From Manihot esculenta (Eukaryota > Streptophyta > Magnoliopsida > Malpighiales > Euphorbiaceae), in NCBI RefSeq assembly GCF_001659605.2, contig NC_035177.2, positions 32,876,136 to 32,940,135 on the forward strand: a stretch of DNA of 64,000 nucleotides, given 5' to 3'. Within the stretch, counting starts at the first letter, position 1. Every line of letters starts with the position of its first letter. Below, one piece after another: positions 38,301-48,090 of the stretch. The notes beneath the pieces were generated by a model. The model saw only the letters and a list, made by a program, of their open reading frames with translations, searched no databases and was not told where the DNA came from. The translations under genes were made by a program, and so were the position numbers.

Positions 38301-39291
38301 TAACTCCAAGTATGCAGAACTTGGGTTGAACTCAGCAGGGAAGTCCCAAGTGGACTGGGGGCATTCACAGCCCATGGCATTGCTAAATTCCTGCAGGGAC
38401 AAGCGAAATCGCTGTCCCAATAATCTGAACCCCACTGTGCTTTGTGTGTGCAGGTTGTGCATGGCAGGTCTGTTAAAATAAAATGTGGTGAAGAACTCTT
38501 GTGTGAGTTCAAGGAATGAGGGCATGCGAAGGAAGAAGAATTTTTCCCAACCAACAGCAGAAATGAGGGAGCATACCTGATTCTGGAGTCTCAGTGCGCG
38601 AAGGGTGCCATGATGGATGTACTTACCTGGATGATATGGAAGAGATGATATTTTGGCGAGCCCGGTCTGCTCAGAAATTTTGTTGAATTTCAGGGCCTGA
38701 GTGATGTGATCAGGGCATGTTGGTCTGGGCAGATCGCTGGGCAAATCGCTCGGCATATCACTGGGCGCATCAGTTGGCAAGTCAGAGGGCAAGTCAGTGG
38801 GCGTATCAGTGGGCAAATCGCTGGGCATAGCGCTTGGCACATTACTGGGCATAGTGCTGGGCGTATCTGGGCGCACCACTTTTTTTGTGTCCTGCGGGAT
38901 GTATGGAAATGGCAGTCTCTGTGTCTTGTTCTGGGTGTGACGGTGAGGGTGGTGACGGCGTTCTTGGCCGTTTCTTTCCATGGCCGGAAGAAGTGGTGGC
39001 TTCTGGTGGCGTTTCGCCTGCAGGGTTTGCTGTCGGGGCTATTGGGGATGTGGATGCTGGAGGTGGTGTCGGCGTCCTTGGCCGTTTCTTTTGCCGGCGA
39101 TATGTCTGGACGGCCGGTGAGTCGGTGTGTCCTGATGCTGTTCCCGTAGCCGGTGGCGTTTCGGTGCTGGTGTGGACTGGTGGTGCGTCCCATGTTTCGT
39201 CATCACTGTCAGAGGGATTGGGTGGTCTCGGTAGCCCTAATTTCTTCCACATGAATGGTCCGCCGGTGGCCTTCCTCTTGATTCGGACCAT
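35353..39291 (-). pseudogene. Env-like third ORF of the Athila-like element, interrupted
   Basis: The frame starts at the ATG at 39291 and runs in one frame to about 38885. There, at a run of seven A, the frame continues one base over, to 37831. A solo LTR (35608-37830) interrupts it; the same frame resumes at 35607 and ends at a stop at 35353-35355. The N-terminal part is Pro/Ser/Thr-rich with basic KKRPRTP motifs. Next come repeats of the type (S/T)D(L/A/M)P, then a conserved ~250-aa domain, then a Pro/Gln-rich section and a short coiled coil near the end. Its place after integrase fits the Athila ORF-1/env-like protein. I see no clear signal peptide or membrane segment, so an envelope role is unproven. 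Confidence 0.7.
35608..37830 (-). mobile_element. Solo LTR of the chromovirus family, target-site duplication GTGGT
   Basis: A 2223-bp LTR, minus orientation, with TGTAATACC...GTCGTTACA ends. It is flanked on both sides by GTGGT (35603-35607 and 37831-37835). No internal sequence is present, so the two LTRs of a full element recombined. It carries eight TTCGGC-N-GCCGAA palindromes (36808, 36850, 36902, 36936, 36955, 37548, 37620, 37641), a TATA box (37486-37493, minus) and three tandem copies of a GGGGCGTAGTGCAGGCCA unit (36240-36400). Apparent ORFs within it are translations of these repeats. Confidence 0.93.
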
Positions 39292-39851
39292 GGTGGTCTT
39301 GAGTTCGCCGGTGGGTGAGTGGTGGTTGGAGAAGAAAATCTTGAAGAAGAAGAGATGAAAACAGTAAATTGAGTAAAAAGTAAAAAAATAAGAGAAAATA
39401 TACTTAAGAGTGATTTGGGTAGGTGAACTGCCTTGATCATTTAATGTTGGCTCTTTGGATTCTTGACAGGGTGATTTGAGCAGTGATTTGGGCAAATCAC
39501 TGCCCCGATCACTTTCTTCCTTGCTGTTGCTTGGCTGGTACTGTTCACGTGACTGTTCACGCCTTTCCTGATGATGTGCTTGATTTGGTGATTTGGCTTG
39601 TAATTTGGTCAAATCACCTGGGCAAATCACTTCTTTGGTGCAACTGCCTGATTGATCGTGTTTTGTTCCTGTCGATGTGGCCTGTCGATTTGGGCAAATC
39701 ACTGCCCCAATCACTTGATACTACTCTACAGTCAGGTGATATGCCCAGTGATTTGGGCAAATCACTCCGGTGATTTGGGCAAATCACCACATCTGGGCTG
39801 CCTCCCAGTAGAACCTTGTTTTCTGTCTTGGGCTGGACTTCAGTGTCTTGC
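39292..39851. other. Spacer between integrase and env-like frame, with palindromes
   Basis: The 560-bp spacer holds exact 18-bp palindromes at 39483-39500, 39748-39765 and 39770-39787, and near copies at about 39599 and 39686. Some frames stay open through it but no domain is recognised. Confidence 0.75.
39483..39787. repeat. Palindrome cluster GTGATTTG-GG-CAAATCAC in the Athila-like spacer
   Basis: Exact copies start at 39483, 39748 and 39770, the last two only four bases apart. Other exact copies in the element start at 31039, 33891, 34045, 35327, 42803, 43823, 46675, 46755 and 46829; one-mismatch copies are at 31102, 33971 and 43886. All have GG in the centre on the plus strand, so all point the same way. 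Confidence 0.92.
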
Positions 39852-42800
39852 TCAGCAGTCTTGGGAAGGGGGATCCAAGGGAACCTCCTCCACAACATGA
39901 ATAGTAAAACCTTCATAGAATCTCTTCAAACGATGCCCATTAACTTTGAAAACTTTGCTTGTTTGTGGGCTCCGTATGTCAACAGCTCCATGTGGATAGA
40001 CATGCTCAACCAAGAATGGCCCAATCCACCTAGACCGAAGCTTTCCAGGGAATAATTTGAACCTGGAATCAAAAAGCAAAACCTTATCACCAACCTGGAA
40101 GTGTTTTCTGGAGATGTTTTTGTCATGGAAGGCTTTGGTCCTTGCTTTATAATCCAATGAGGCTTCATATGCATCACGCCGAATCTCCTCAAGCTCTTGG
40201 ATTTGCAATTTCCTGTGAACTCCAGCCTCTTTTTCATCAAGATTGCAGCTCTTCACAGCCCAATAGGCTTTGTGTTCAAGTTCCACAGGTAGATGGCATG
40301 CTTTCCCATAAATCAGCCTATATGGAGACATTCCAATTGGAGTTTTATATGCTGTTCTATATGCCCATAAGGCATCATTTAGGCGCACACTCCAGTCCTT
40401 GCGATTTGGGCAGACCGTTTTCTCCAAAATTGACTTGATCTCCCTATTTGACACTTCAGCCAGCCCATTTGTTTGAGGATGATAGGCGGTAGAGGTTCTA
40501 TGGATGACATGGTGCTTCTTTAGGAGAGTTTCTACCACCTTGTTGCAAAAATGGGTGCCTCGGTCACTGATTATGGCCTTGGGCAGTCCAAATCTTGAGA
40601 AAATGTGGGATTTTACAAAATCACACACTGTTTTTGCATCATCAGCCCTTGTTGCTTTGGCCTCAATCCACTTGGACACATAATCTACAGCAAGAAGTAT
40701 GTAGGTATTGCCCAAGGAAGGTGGGAATGGTCCCATGAAGTCAATGTCCCATATGTCAAAGATTTCACACACCATGATGGGGGCTTGAGGCATTTTACTT
40801 CCATTGCTATGGTTTCCCGTTTGTTGGCATCTTGCACATGACCTACAAAATAAATAAGCATCTCTAAATATGTTAGGCCAAAATAACCCACTTTCAAGAA
40901 CTTTCAAGGTTGTCTTGCGTGGCCCAAAGTGACCTCCACAGCTGTAAGAGTGGCAGAAAGTTAGGACAGAAGTGATCTCATGGTTTGGGATGCATCTCCT
41001 TATGACTTGGTCTGCACAATGCTTCCATAGGTAAGGCTCATCCCACACATAATACCTTGCCTCTTTCTTGATCTTGTCTCTCATATGTTTGGGCAAATCA
41101 GTGGGCAAATCACCTATGGCAAGGTAATTAACAATATCAGCATACCATGGTTCCTCTTCTTGGACAGCAAAGAGGTGCTCATCAGGGAAGGTCTCATTGA
41201 TGGGGCATGTCTCCATCTCGTTCAGAATTCTGCTGAGGTGATCAGCCACAAGGTTCTCCTTTCCTTTCTTGTCGCGGATTTCCAAGTCAAATTCTTGCAA
41301 CAGCAATATCCATCGCACCAGCCTAGGTTTGGACTCCTTTTTCTTGATTAAATACCTTAGTGCAGCATGATCTGAGTATATAATCACCTTTGTCCCAAGT
41401 AGATAGGACCGAAACTTCTCCAATGCAAACACAACAACCAGCAATTCTTTTTCCGTGGTTGAATAATTGCATTATGCAGCATCTAGGGTGCGTGAAGCAT
41501 AGTGAATAACATGAGGAGAGTTACCTTTACGTTGTCCCAATACTGCACCTACAGCAAAGTTGCTGGCATCACACATGATCTCAAATGGAAGAGTCCAATC
41601 AGGTGGCTGGATGACTGGGGCAGAAATCAGCAGTGATTTGATCAAATCAAAAGCTGATTTGCAGCTGCCATCAAAGTTGAATGGTACCTCCTGCTGTAAC
41701 AACATGCATAAAGGCTGAGTTATTTTGGAAAAATCCTTGATGAACCTCCTATAAAAACCAGCATGTCCAAGGAATGATCTAATCTCCCTAATGCTGGTTG
41801 GGTAGGGCAGATTTTTGATGGTGTCAATTTTGGCTTTGTCCACCTCAATCCCTTTTGCTGAAACAATATGGCCTAAGATTAAGCCATGGCTGACCATGAA
41901 GTGGCACTTCTCATAGTTGAGAACCAAGTTTGTCTCTAAACACCTTTGAAGTATCTTCTCTAAGTTGGCTAGGCTTTCATTGAATGAGTTGCCATACACC
42001 GTAAAGTCATCCATGAAGACTTCAATGATTTTCTCCACATAGTCAGAAAAAATGCTCATCATGCACCTTTGGAAAGTGGCTGGTGCATTGCAAAGACCGA
42101 AGGGCATCCTCCTAAATGCGAAGGTGCCAAATGGGCAAGTGAAAGTGGTCTTCTCTTGATCTTCAGGTGCAACGGGGATTTGATAAAATCCCAAATATCC
42201 ATCGAAGAGGCAGTAATGACTTTTTCCAGCAAGTCTCTCAAGCATTTGGTCCATGAAGGGCAAGGGAAAATGGTCCTTCCTTGTGACTGTGTTGAGCTTC
42301 CTGTAGTCCATGCAAACTCTCCACCCATTTTGCACACGAGTGGGTACTAGCTCTCCTTCAGAATTAGGGACAATGGTAATCCCGGTCTTCTTTGGTACCA
42401 CATGGACGGGACTCACCCACTTACTGTCAGAAATGGGGTAGATTACCCCAATGTCTAGGAGCTTCACTATCTCCTTCTTCACAACCTCCATCATTGGTGG
42501 ATTCAGCCTTCTTTGTGCCTCACGAACAGGTTTGCACTCATCCTCCATAAGTATCCGATGCATGCATGTTGAGGGTGAGATACCCTTTATGTCCTCCAAT
42601 GTCCACCCAATTGCCTTCTTGTGCTTCCTCAACACATCCAGGAGCTTTTCCTCTTCTTCTTGGCTGAGCTGGTTGGAAATAATTACTGGAAGTGTATTTC
42701 CAGCTCCCAAGTAGGCATATTTGAGGTGGCTAGGCAAGGGTTTCAGTTCTGGTGTAACTGCTGTCTGCTGGTTTTCTGTCTGCTTGTTGTCTGATTTGCC

Positions 42801-43748
42801 CAGTGATTTGGGCAAATCACTGGTCAAATCACTTTCTGTTAAGTCTGTCTGCTCACTGATTTGGGCAGATTGTCTGGGTGATTTGGGCAGATCGCTGGGC
42901 AAATCACCTGTAACCAGCTGTGAACAGTACTCCATCTGGTCTGTCTTGGTGTTGCTGTCCACTTCTTCTCTCCTGCAAAGACCTTCATAAAGTAAGTTTT
43001 CTTGATCAAAATCAAAAATTTCTTGGCTTAAATTATCAATTATATCAAGGCCATAAACAGGAGAAACATCATTGGGGAATTTCATGGCATCATAAACATT
43101 AAATTTTATAACTTCCCCTTCAAACTCCATGGTCAATGTGCCATCATGCACATCAATTTTTGTTCTTGCTGTGCTCAAGAATGGTCTCCCAAGTAAGATA
43201 TCAGAGGTGGTGTTGCTCTTATCTTCCTCCATGTCAATGACGTAAAAATCAGCTGGGAAGACTAGTTGGTCCACTTGTACTAACACATCTTCAAGCACTC
43301 CTTTAGGGTAGACAATGGATCGGTCAGCCAATTGGATTATGATGCTGGTGCCCTTGAGTGTACCTGCATTCAACAAGTTAAAAATAGAAAGGGGTATGAC
43401 ATTAATTGAGGCTCCAAGGTCACACATGGCCTTCTTTATTCCCACATTGCCTATCTTGCATGAAACTGCAAACATCCCTCTATCCTTGCATTTGACTGGA
43501 AGTTTCCTTTGGATGACAGCTGAAACACACTCCCCCACACTTACCTTTTCACGTTCAGCAAGTTTCCTTCGGTTGGTGCATAGCTCTTTGAGAAACTTGG
43601 CATACCTTGGAATTTGCTTTACGGCATCAAGTAGGGGTATGTTGATTTCCACTTTGCGAAGTGTCTCCAATATCTCTTTTTCCTCTTTCTCTTTTTGGGA
43701 CCTTGCAAATCTCTTTGGGAAGGGAGGAGGTACCTTGAATTTCTCCAT
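39852..43748 (-). pseudogene. Pro-pol of the Athila-like element, with one internal stop
   Basis: From the ATG at 43748: an aspartic protease with DLGAS at residues 110-114; a spacer with repeats of SDLPKS; reverse transcriptase with FDGYLGFYQI and FMDDF; and RNase H with CDAS and ASRTLDAA. A TAA stop at 41472-41474 interrupts RNase H, where related elements carry Gln, so a single C-to-T change (CAA to TAA) explains it. The same frame then continues to 39852 with the rest of RNase H ([16 protein letters not shown]) and integrase: His/Cys zinc motif ([16 protein letters not shown]) and catalytic D, D, E in [15 protein letters not shown] and NREIKSI. The sequence fits the Athila clade. Confidence 0.9.
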
Positions 43749-43760
43749 AAGTTGCTGTTT

Positions 43761-45476
43761 CTACCTTTGACTGGATTCTGCCTGGTCTGTTGATTTGGGC
43801 AGATCACTCTCTGCCTTCTCTGGTGATTTGGGCAAATCACTGCTGGACAGCTCAGTTTGCCCAGCGATCGGGTCAGTTTCTACTAGTGAATTGGGCAAAT
43901 CACTGCCCTGATCACTTTCTGGCAGAATTTCTTCCATGGCCTGTTTTTGCACTTTTTTAGCCTTGCTGTCTTGCAACTCCTTTCCACTCCTCAATGTGAT
44001 GGCACTAGCATTTTGCCTTGGATTTATCTCAGTTTGGGAGGGTAGCTTCCCTTGAGACTCATATTTGCTCATTGAAGTGGCCATTTGGCTCACTTGTTTT
44101 TCAAGATTTTGCACCGTATTTGCTAAATTCTTCACAATCTCCTCAAGAGGTGCATTGGAGTTCTGAGGTGCAGCTTGAGCTTGATTCCTTTGCTGGTAGC
44201 TTGGATATTGATTTCCCCTTGCATAACTGAAATTCGGATGGTCCCTCCAACCTGGATTATAAGTATTTGCATAGGGATCATACCTTCTTTGCCCATTGAA
44301 GCCTCCAACAGCATTGACTTGCTGGTCCTCCTCTTGAAGGGAAGGACATAGATCAGTTGGGTGGTTGTTGGCACATATTCCACATGTCTTGGGCTGCTGA
44401 ATCTGCTGGACTTGTTGGGTTTGACCCACAACAAGGCTACGGACAGCATTGGTGAGTTCAGAAATTTGGGATGCTAAAATGGATGTACTCACCTCATTTA
44501 CATTCCTTGATGGCAGCTCTTGGTCTCCAAATTGTTGAGAAGCTGCAGCCATGGAGGAAATTAAGTCCCTCATCTCTCGAGGTGATTTTTTTTCAATTGT
44601 TCCTCCACAGGCTGCGTCAATAAACTTTCTTTCTGAGGGTAGCAATCCTCTATAGAAGTACTCAATGAGAGATTGGTCAAAAATATCATGCCGAGGGCAG
44701 CTTGTGCACAACTTTTTGAACCTCTCCCAGTACTCATACAAGCCTTCAGAGTGCTTTTGCTTTATGCCACTTATTTCTCGACGGATGCCTATGGCTTTTG
44801 AGGTTGGGAAGAATTTTCTCAAGAATGCTCTTACCATATCAGCCCATGATGTGATGGGTCCGGGTGGCAAGTAGAATAGCCACTCTTTGGCATAGTCTTC
44901 AAGGGAAAAAGGGAAGGCTCTAAGCTTGATATCTTCTTCTGGAATGCCTTGGGGTCTCATGGTTGAGCACACAACATGGAATGCCTTCAAATGCTTGTGA
45001 GGATCTTCATTTTCTAGGCCTCTGAATTTAGGAAGGAGATGAATTAGACCTGTCCTTAGCTCGAATGGTGCTGTCAATAGGGGATATTCAATGCATAAGG
45101 GTGCTTGATCTCCTGCTGGTTCAGCTAACTCTCCGAGAGTTCTTTCCCGTGGCTGAGGTGCTTGAATGGGCACGTTTTCAGCTTGTATTTCAGCTTCTAC
45201 ATGTGCAGCAGGTGGTGCTGCCATTGCTGGATTTTCTGCCATAACTAGAAATTTAGTTTCTGGTGTAAATTCTGCTGTAGCAGGTGCGGTGGTGGAAGTT
45301 TCTGCTGGTGCAGAAATTTCTTCAGCAGGGGCAGTAGGTGGTCTGTGAGGTGGAGTTGTTGATGAAGATGGCTTTGAGCCTTGGTTCCTCAAATTTGCTT
45401 GCTTCCTTAAGCTCTTGGCAGCTTTCTCAATCTCCGGATCGTAAAGAAGAGTGTCTTTACGGCCAGACCTGGTCAT
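43761..45476 (-). CDS. Gag of the Athila-like element, 571 aa
   Basis: It starts at the ATG at 45476, about 30 bases after the primer site. The N-terminal ~120 residues are Pro/Ala/Thr-rich. The gag core lies at about 146-290 (LLPKFRGLENEDPHKHLKAF, FFPTSKAIGIRREI). One zinc knuckle follows at 365-377 (CGICANNHPTDLC). The C-terminal part carries SDLPNS, SDLPKS and SDLPKS, encoded by the 18-bp palindrome and variants. It ends at a TAG (43761-43763) just before the pro-pol ATG; the sister copy reads CAG there, so this may be a nonsense change or a read-through stop. Gag would form the virus-like particle in the cytosol. Confidence 0.88.
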   Translation of the reverse strand: MTRSGRKDTLLYDPEIEKAAKSLRKQANLRNQGSKPSSSTTPPHRPPTAPAEEISAPAETSTTAPATAEFTPETKFLVMAENPAMAAPPAAHVEAEIQAENVPIQAPQPRERTLGELAEPAGDQAPLCIEYPLLTAPFELRTGLIHLLPKFRGLENEDPHKHLKAFHVVCSTMRPQGIPEEDIKLRAFPFSLEDYAKEWLFYLPPGPITSWADMVRAFLRKFFPTSKAIGIRREISGIKQKHSEGLYEYWERFKKLCTSCPRHDIFDQSLIEYFYRGLLPSERKFIDAACGGTIEKKSPREMRDLISSMAAASQQFGDQELPSRNVNEVSTSILASQISELTNAVRSLVVGQTQQVQQIQQPKTCGICANNHPTDLCPSLQEEDQQVNAVGGFNGQRRYDPYANTYNPGWRDHPNFSYARGNQYPSYQQRNQAQAAPQNSNAPLEEIVKNLANTVQNLEKQVSQMATSMSKYESQGKLPSQTEINPRQNASAITLRSGKELQDSKAKKVQKQAMEEILPESDQGSDLPNSLVETDPIAGQTELSSSDLPKSPEKAESDLPKSTDQAESSQR

Positions 45477-45505
45477 AAAGGGAAAATACGTTAGTTTTAA
45501 TCAAT

Positions 45506-45523
45506 TCCCCGGCAACGGCGCCA
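45506..45523 (-). other. Primer-binding site, tRNA-Asp type (upper copy)
   Basis: The minus strand reads TGGCGCCGTTGCCGGGGA, five bases inside the LTR, the same as at 32722-32739. Confidence 0.85.
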
Positions 45524-45528
45524 ATTTT

Positions 45529-46995
45529 TGATAAGCGGTTGTCGAAGCCGTCAAAAATAAACCTATTATCAATCAACAAATAAATTTGCAGATAGTGGCA
45601 ATAGGGTCGAACCACAGGGAATTGACACCAAGTATCTTCCTAATAATGACTAAGGCAAGTAATAACAAATAAGTAAAAGAGGGGGGTTTGTTTTGATGAG
45701 TTAAAATCTAAAAGCAAAAGAGAACAATAATTTAAATAAGTGAGAATATCAATGGGAAAGAGATTCTAGCTGAAGTGTGAGCCTAATTCAGTTTGTTCAG
45801 AATTGATCATTGATTATTAAAAACTCCTATTTGATTTCAATAAATCAGTTTTGGTTGTGGAAGACGCTTCTCACAATCCAAATTCCTCCTTAGTTCTAGT
45901 TTGATTAGGAAACATTTGCTAATCAAACACTGATCAACAAGTTGCCAAGGAACGTCCTTGGGGCATTTAGCATCGAACAACCGTTGATCGCATTAAGACT
46001 TAGAGAAACCCAATTCTATCCTTGCCAACCGCGTGGTCAAGGCTAGGTTATGCAATTGATTATATTTATGTTCAAACAATTTAAGCAATTACGGACCTGA
46101 ATCATTCAAACAATTTATCACTTAAGCAATTTAAAAGCAATGTGCCCTTATTGATTCTAAAAGCAAAGTAATAATTATGGAAAAGATCAGATTGCATAAA
46201 TATTGAAACAAACAAGAGTTCAACAATGGAGTATTAAACCTCCCAATTCATCACAAATCTGAATATTCTCAACTTCAACTAGAAAAGAATGAATTTAGCC
46301 ACTCATGGTGACTAAAATACACAAAAGATGAAAAGAAAGGAGAAAGAAAGAAGCTGCAGAGTTTCTGGTGAGAGGAGAAGATGCTGAGTAGTTGATCAGA
46401 AGATGCCCCTTGCTGGTTTGGAGGTTGCTCTTTTATAGCTGAAGAATTCCATCCTTCTAGGGTTTTGAAATCCCTTTTTAATTTGGCTTGTGATTTCTCT
46501 TTTGATGTTGAATTTAATTGCAACTCGAATTCCTCAAGTGAGAGACTCTTTCGTGGCTCTTGGAATTGTTTTGGTAGTGATTGTGTTGGATTTGGACTTC
46601 TGAAAACTCAAAATTCGGTTTCCTGAACAATTTCCCGCTCTGCTGTATTTTCTGCTGTCATTGTGATCGGGGTAGTGATTTGGGCAAATCACTGGTCCAA
46701 TCACTTTCTGCAAGTCTGTGCTATCTCTGCTAGTGATCTGGGCAGTTTCTGCGAGTGATTTGGGCAAATCACTGACCCAATCACTTTTCCTGTTGCCTCC
46801 AGGTTTCTGCTTCAGCTTGATTTGGGCAGTGATTTGGGCAAATCACTGATCCAATCACTTTTCTGTCATTTTTCTCCATCTTTTCAATTTCTTCCTTTTC
46901 TACAAAACCATAACAAAAACACAATTTAAGCTAGGAAAATGTGTAAATAAACAGTAAATAATATATTAAAAACATGGTTAAATTATGCTTGATCA
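45529..46995 (-). repeat. 5' LTR of the Athila-like element (upper copy)
   Basis: A 1467-bp LTR paired with 32745-34211. Exact 18-bp palindromes lie at 46675-46692, 46755-46772 and 46829-46846. The neighbour beyond its end (46996 onward) is LINE sequence. Confidence 0.92.
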
Positions 46996-48090
46996 CCTTC
47001 GAGCTCAAACAACTTCTCAATCAAAGCCGCATATAAGTTCTTGGCCAATCTAGAGGACATGCAAACACACACTAGATGGAAAGCCATATGGAAGTGGAAA
47101 GGGCTGCAGAGAATAAAAACTTTCCTATGGATTGTACTGACCAACCAAGAACAAGTTAGGTGACACCTAAGCGCATCCAACATGTACAGTATTTGCAACA
47201 GGGAAGTAGAATCCCCTATGCATGCTTTGCGTGATTGCAACTTAGCTAAATCCTTGTGGACTAAATTTCTCTTTGTGGAAGCAGGAACCAAACTTTTTGA
47301 CACACAACTTCAAGTGAAGGACTGGATAATGCGCAACATTGAAAGCAATCAAGTGCAAGTCAAAGAAATCAACTGGCGTCTCTTGTTCAGTGTCATTTGC
47401 TAAAAAATCTAGTCATGGAACAATGACAATATTTTCAGAGGAAGCAATGTCTAACCATACCAATGATGTTCAATCATCATGGCCACAGTGAAGGAGTTCC
47501 AAGCTGCTATATCCAAAGTGCCAAGCCTCTTGGTGGAGGACAGTGACAACATTACATGCATGGTTTGGAAGCCACTAGAAGTAGGCAGCCTAAAAATCAA
47601 CAAGGATGGGTCTTGGAGAAGAGCTTCTCGAAGAGGGTTTGGAGGTGGCCTCGTCAGAGACTCCAAAGATGACTGGATTCAAGGCTTCATAGCATCCTTT
47701 AGACACACAAGAATTATGAGAGCAAAAGTGTGGGCTATCTTTGAAGGATTGAAATTGGGCCAAACTCTACCGGCTAAGAAAATTATTCTGGAAACAAATT
47801 CAGTGGAAGATTTAGAGATCATCACTAGCAAAGTGCAAATATCAGCTGAGCTTGAATAAGTGACACATGCTATTCGTTGGAGTCACAATAGTAGTAAACA
47901 TGTAATGATTTGCCATATACACAGAATGGCCAATAAAGGAGCTAATTGGTTGGCCAGGACAACCCACTCAAAACCAGTTGCTTTCCAGTTGATCAAGGAC
48001 ATGCTAGAAGGCCTGGAACATATTCAGAGTCAAGATCCTAGTTGCTTTAGTTAAGCTATAGGCTCTTCCCTTACTTACCAAAAAAAAAAG
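46996..48090 (+). pseudogene. LINE zf-RVT and RNase H region, 3' half of the split copy
   Basis: The translation shows the zinc-binding RT-associated section (SIKAAYKFLANLEDM, RWKAIWKWKGLQRIKTFLW, YSICNREVESPMHALRDC), then the plant LINE RNase H domain (LKINKDGSW, GFGGGLVRDSKDDW, GLKLGQTLPAKKIILETNS), ending at about 48054. Stops interrupt it. A 3' tail of A residues near 48081-48090 follows CTTCCCTTACTTACC, as usual for plant LINE ends. Same orientation and same family as 29955-30725; the middle (about 60-120 codons by comparison with such proteins) is missing. Confidence 0.83.

Larger units (their letters stand above)
32745..46995 (-). mobile_element. Athila-like Ty3 LTR retrotransposon (with nested solo LTR)
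   Basis: Two 1467-bp LTRs (32745-34211 and 45529-46995) begin TGATCAAG and end CTTATCA on the minus strand. Inside, in element order, are a tRNA-Asp-type primer site, gag, pro, RT, RNase H, integrase, an env-like frame and a polypurine tract. Removing the nested solo LTR (2223 bp plus a 5-bp duplication) gives ~12.0 kb, a normal Athila size. The LTRs show about 19 differences by eye (1.3%). No target-site duplication is seen because beyond the lower LTR a partial second internal region follows. The copy cannot make full proteins: gag/pol and RNase H have nonsense codons and the env-like frame is shifted. Confidence 0.9.

Noticed and set aside
38878..38895. Programmed -1 frameshift at the A run in the env-like gene
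   Set aside because: The downstream frame needs a +1 (or -2) change, so the classical slippery heptamer mechanism does not fit; a one-base length change in the run is simpler.
30726..46995. CRISPR-like array (repeated palindromic units)
   Set aside because: The palindromes are not evenly spaced, lie in coding and LTR sequence of a plant retrotransposon, and no cas genes are present.
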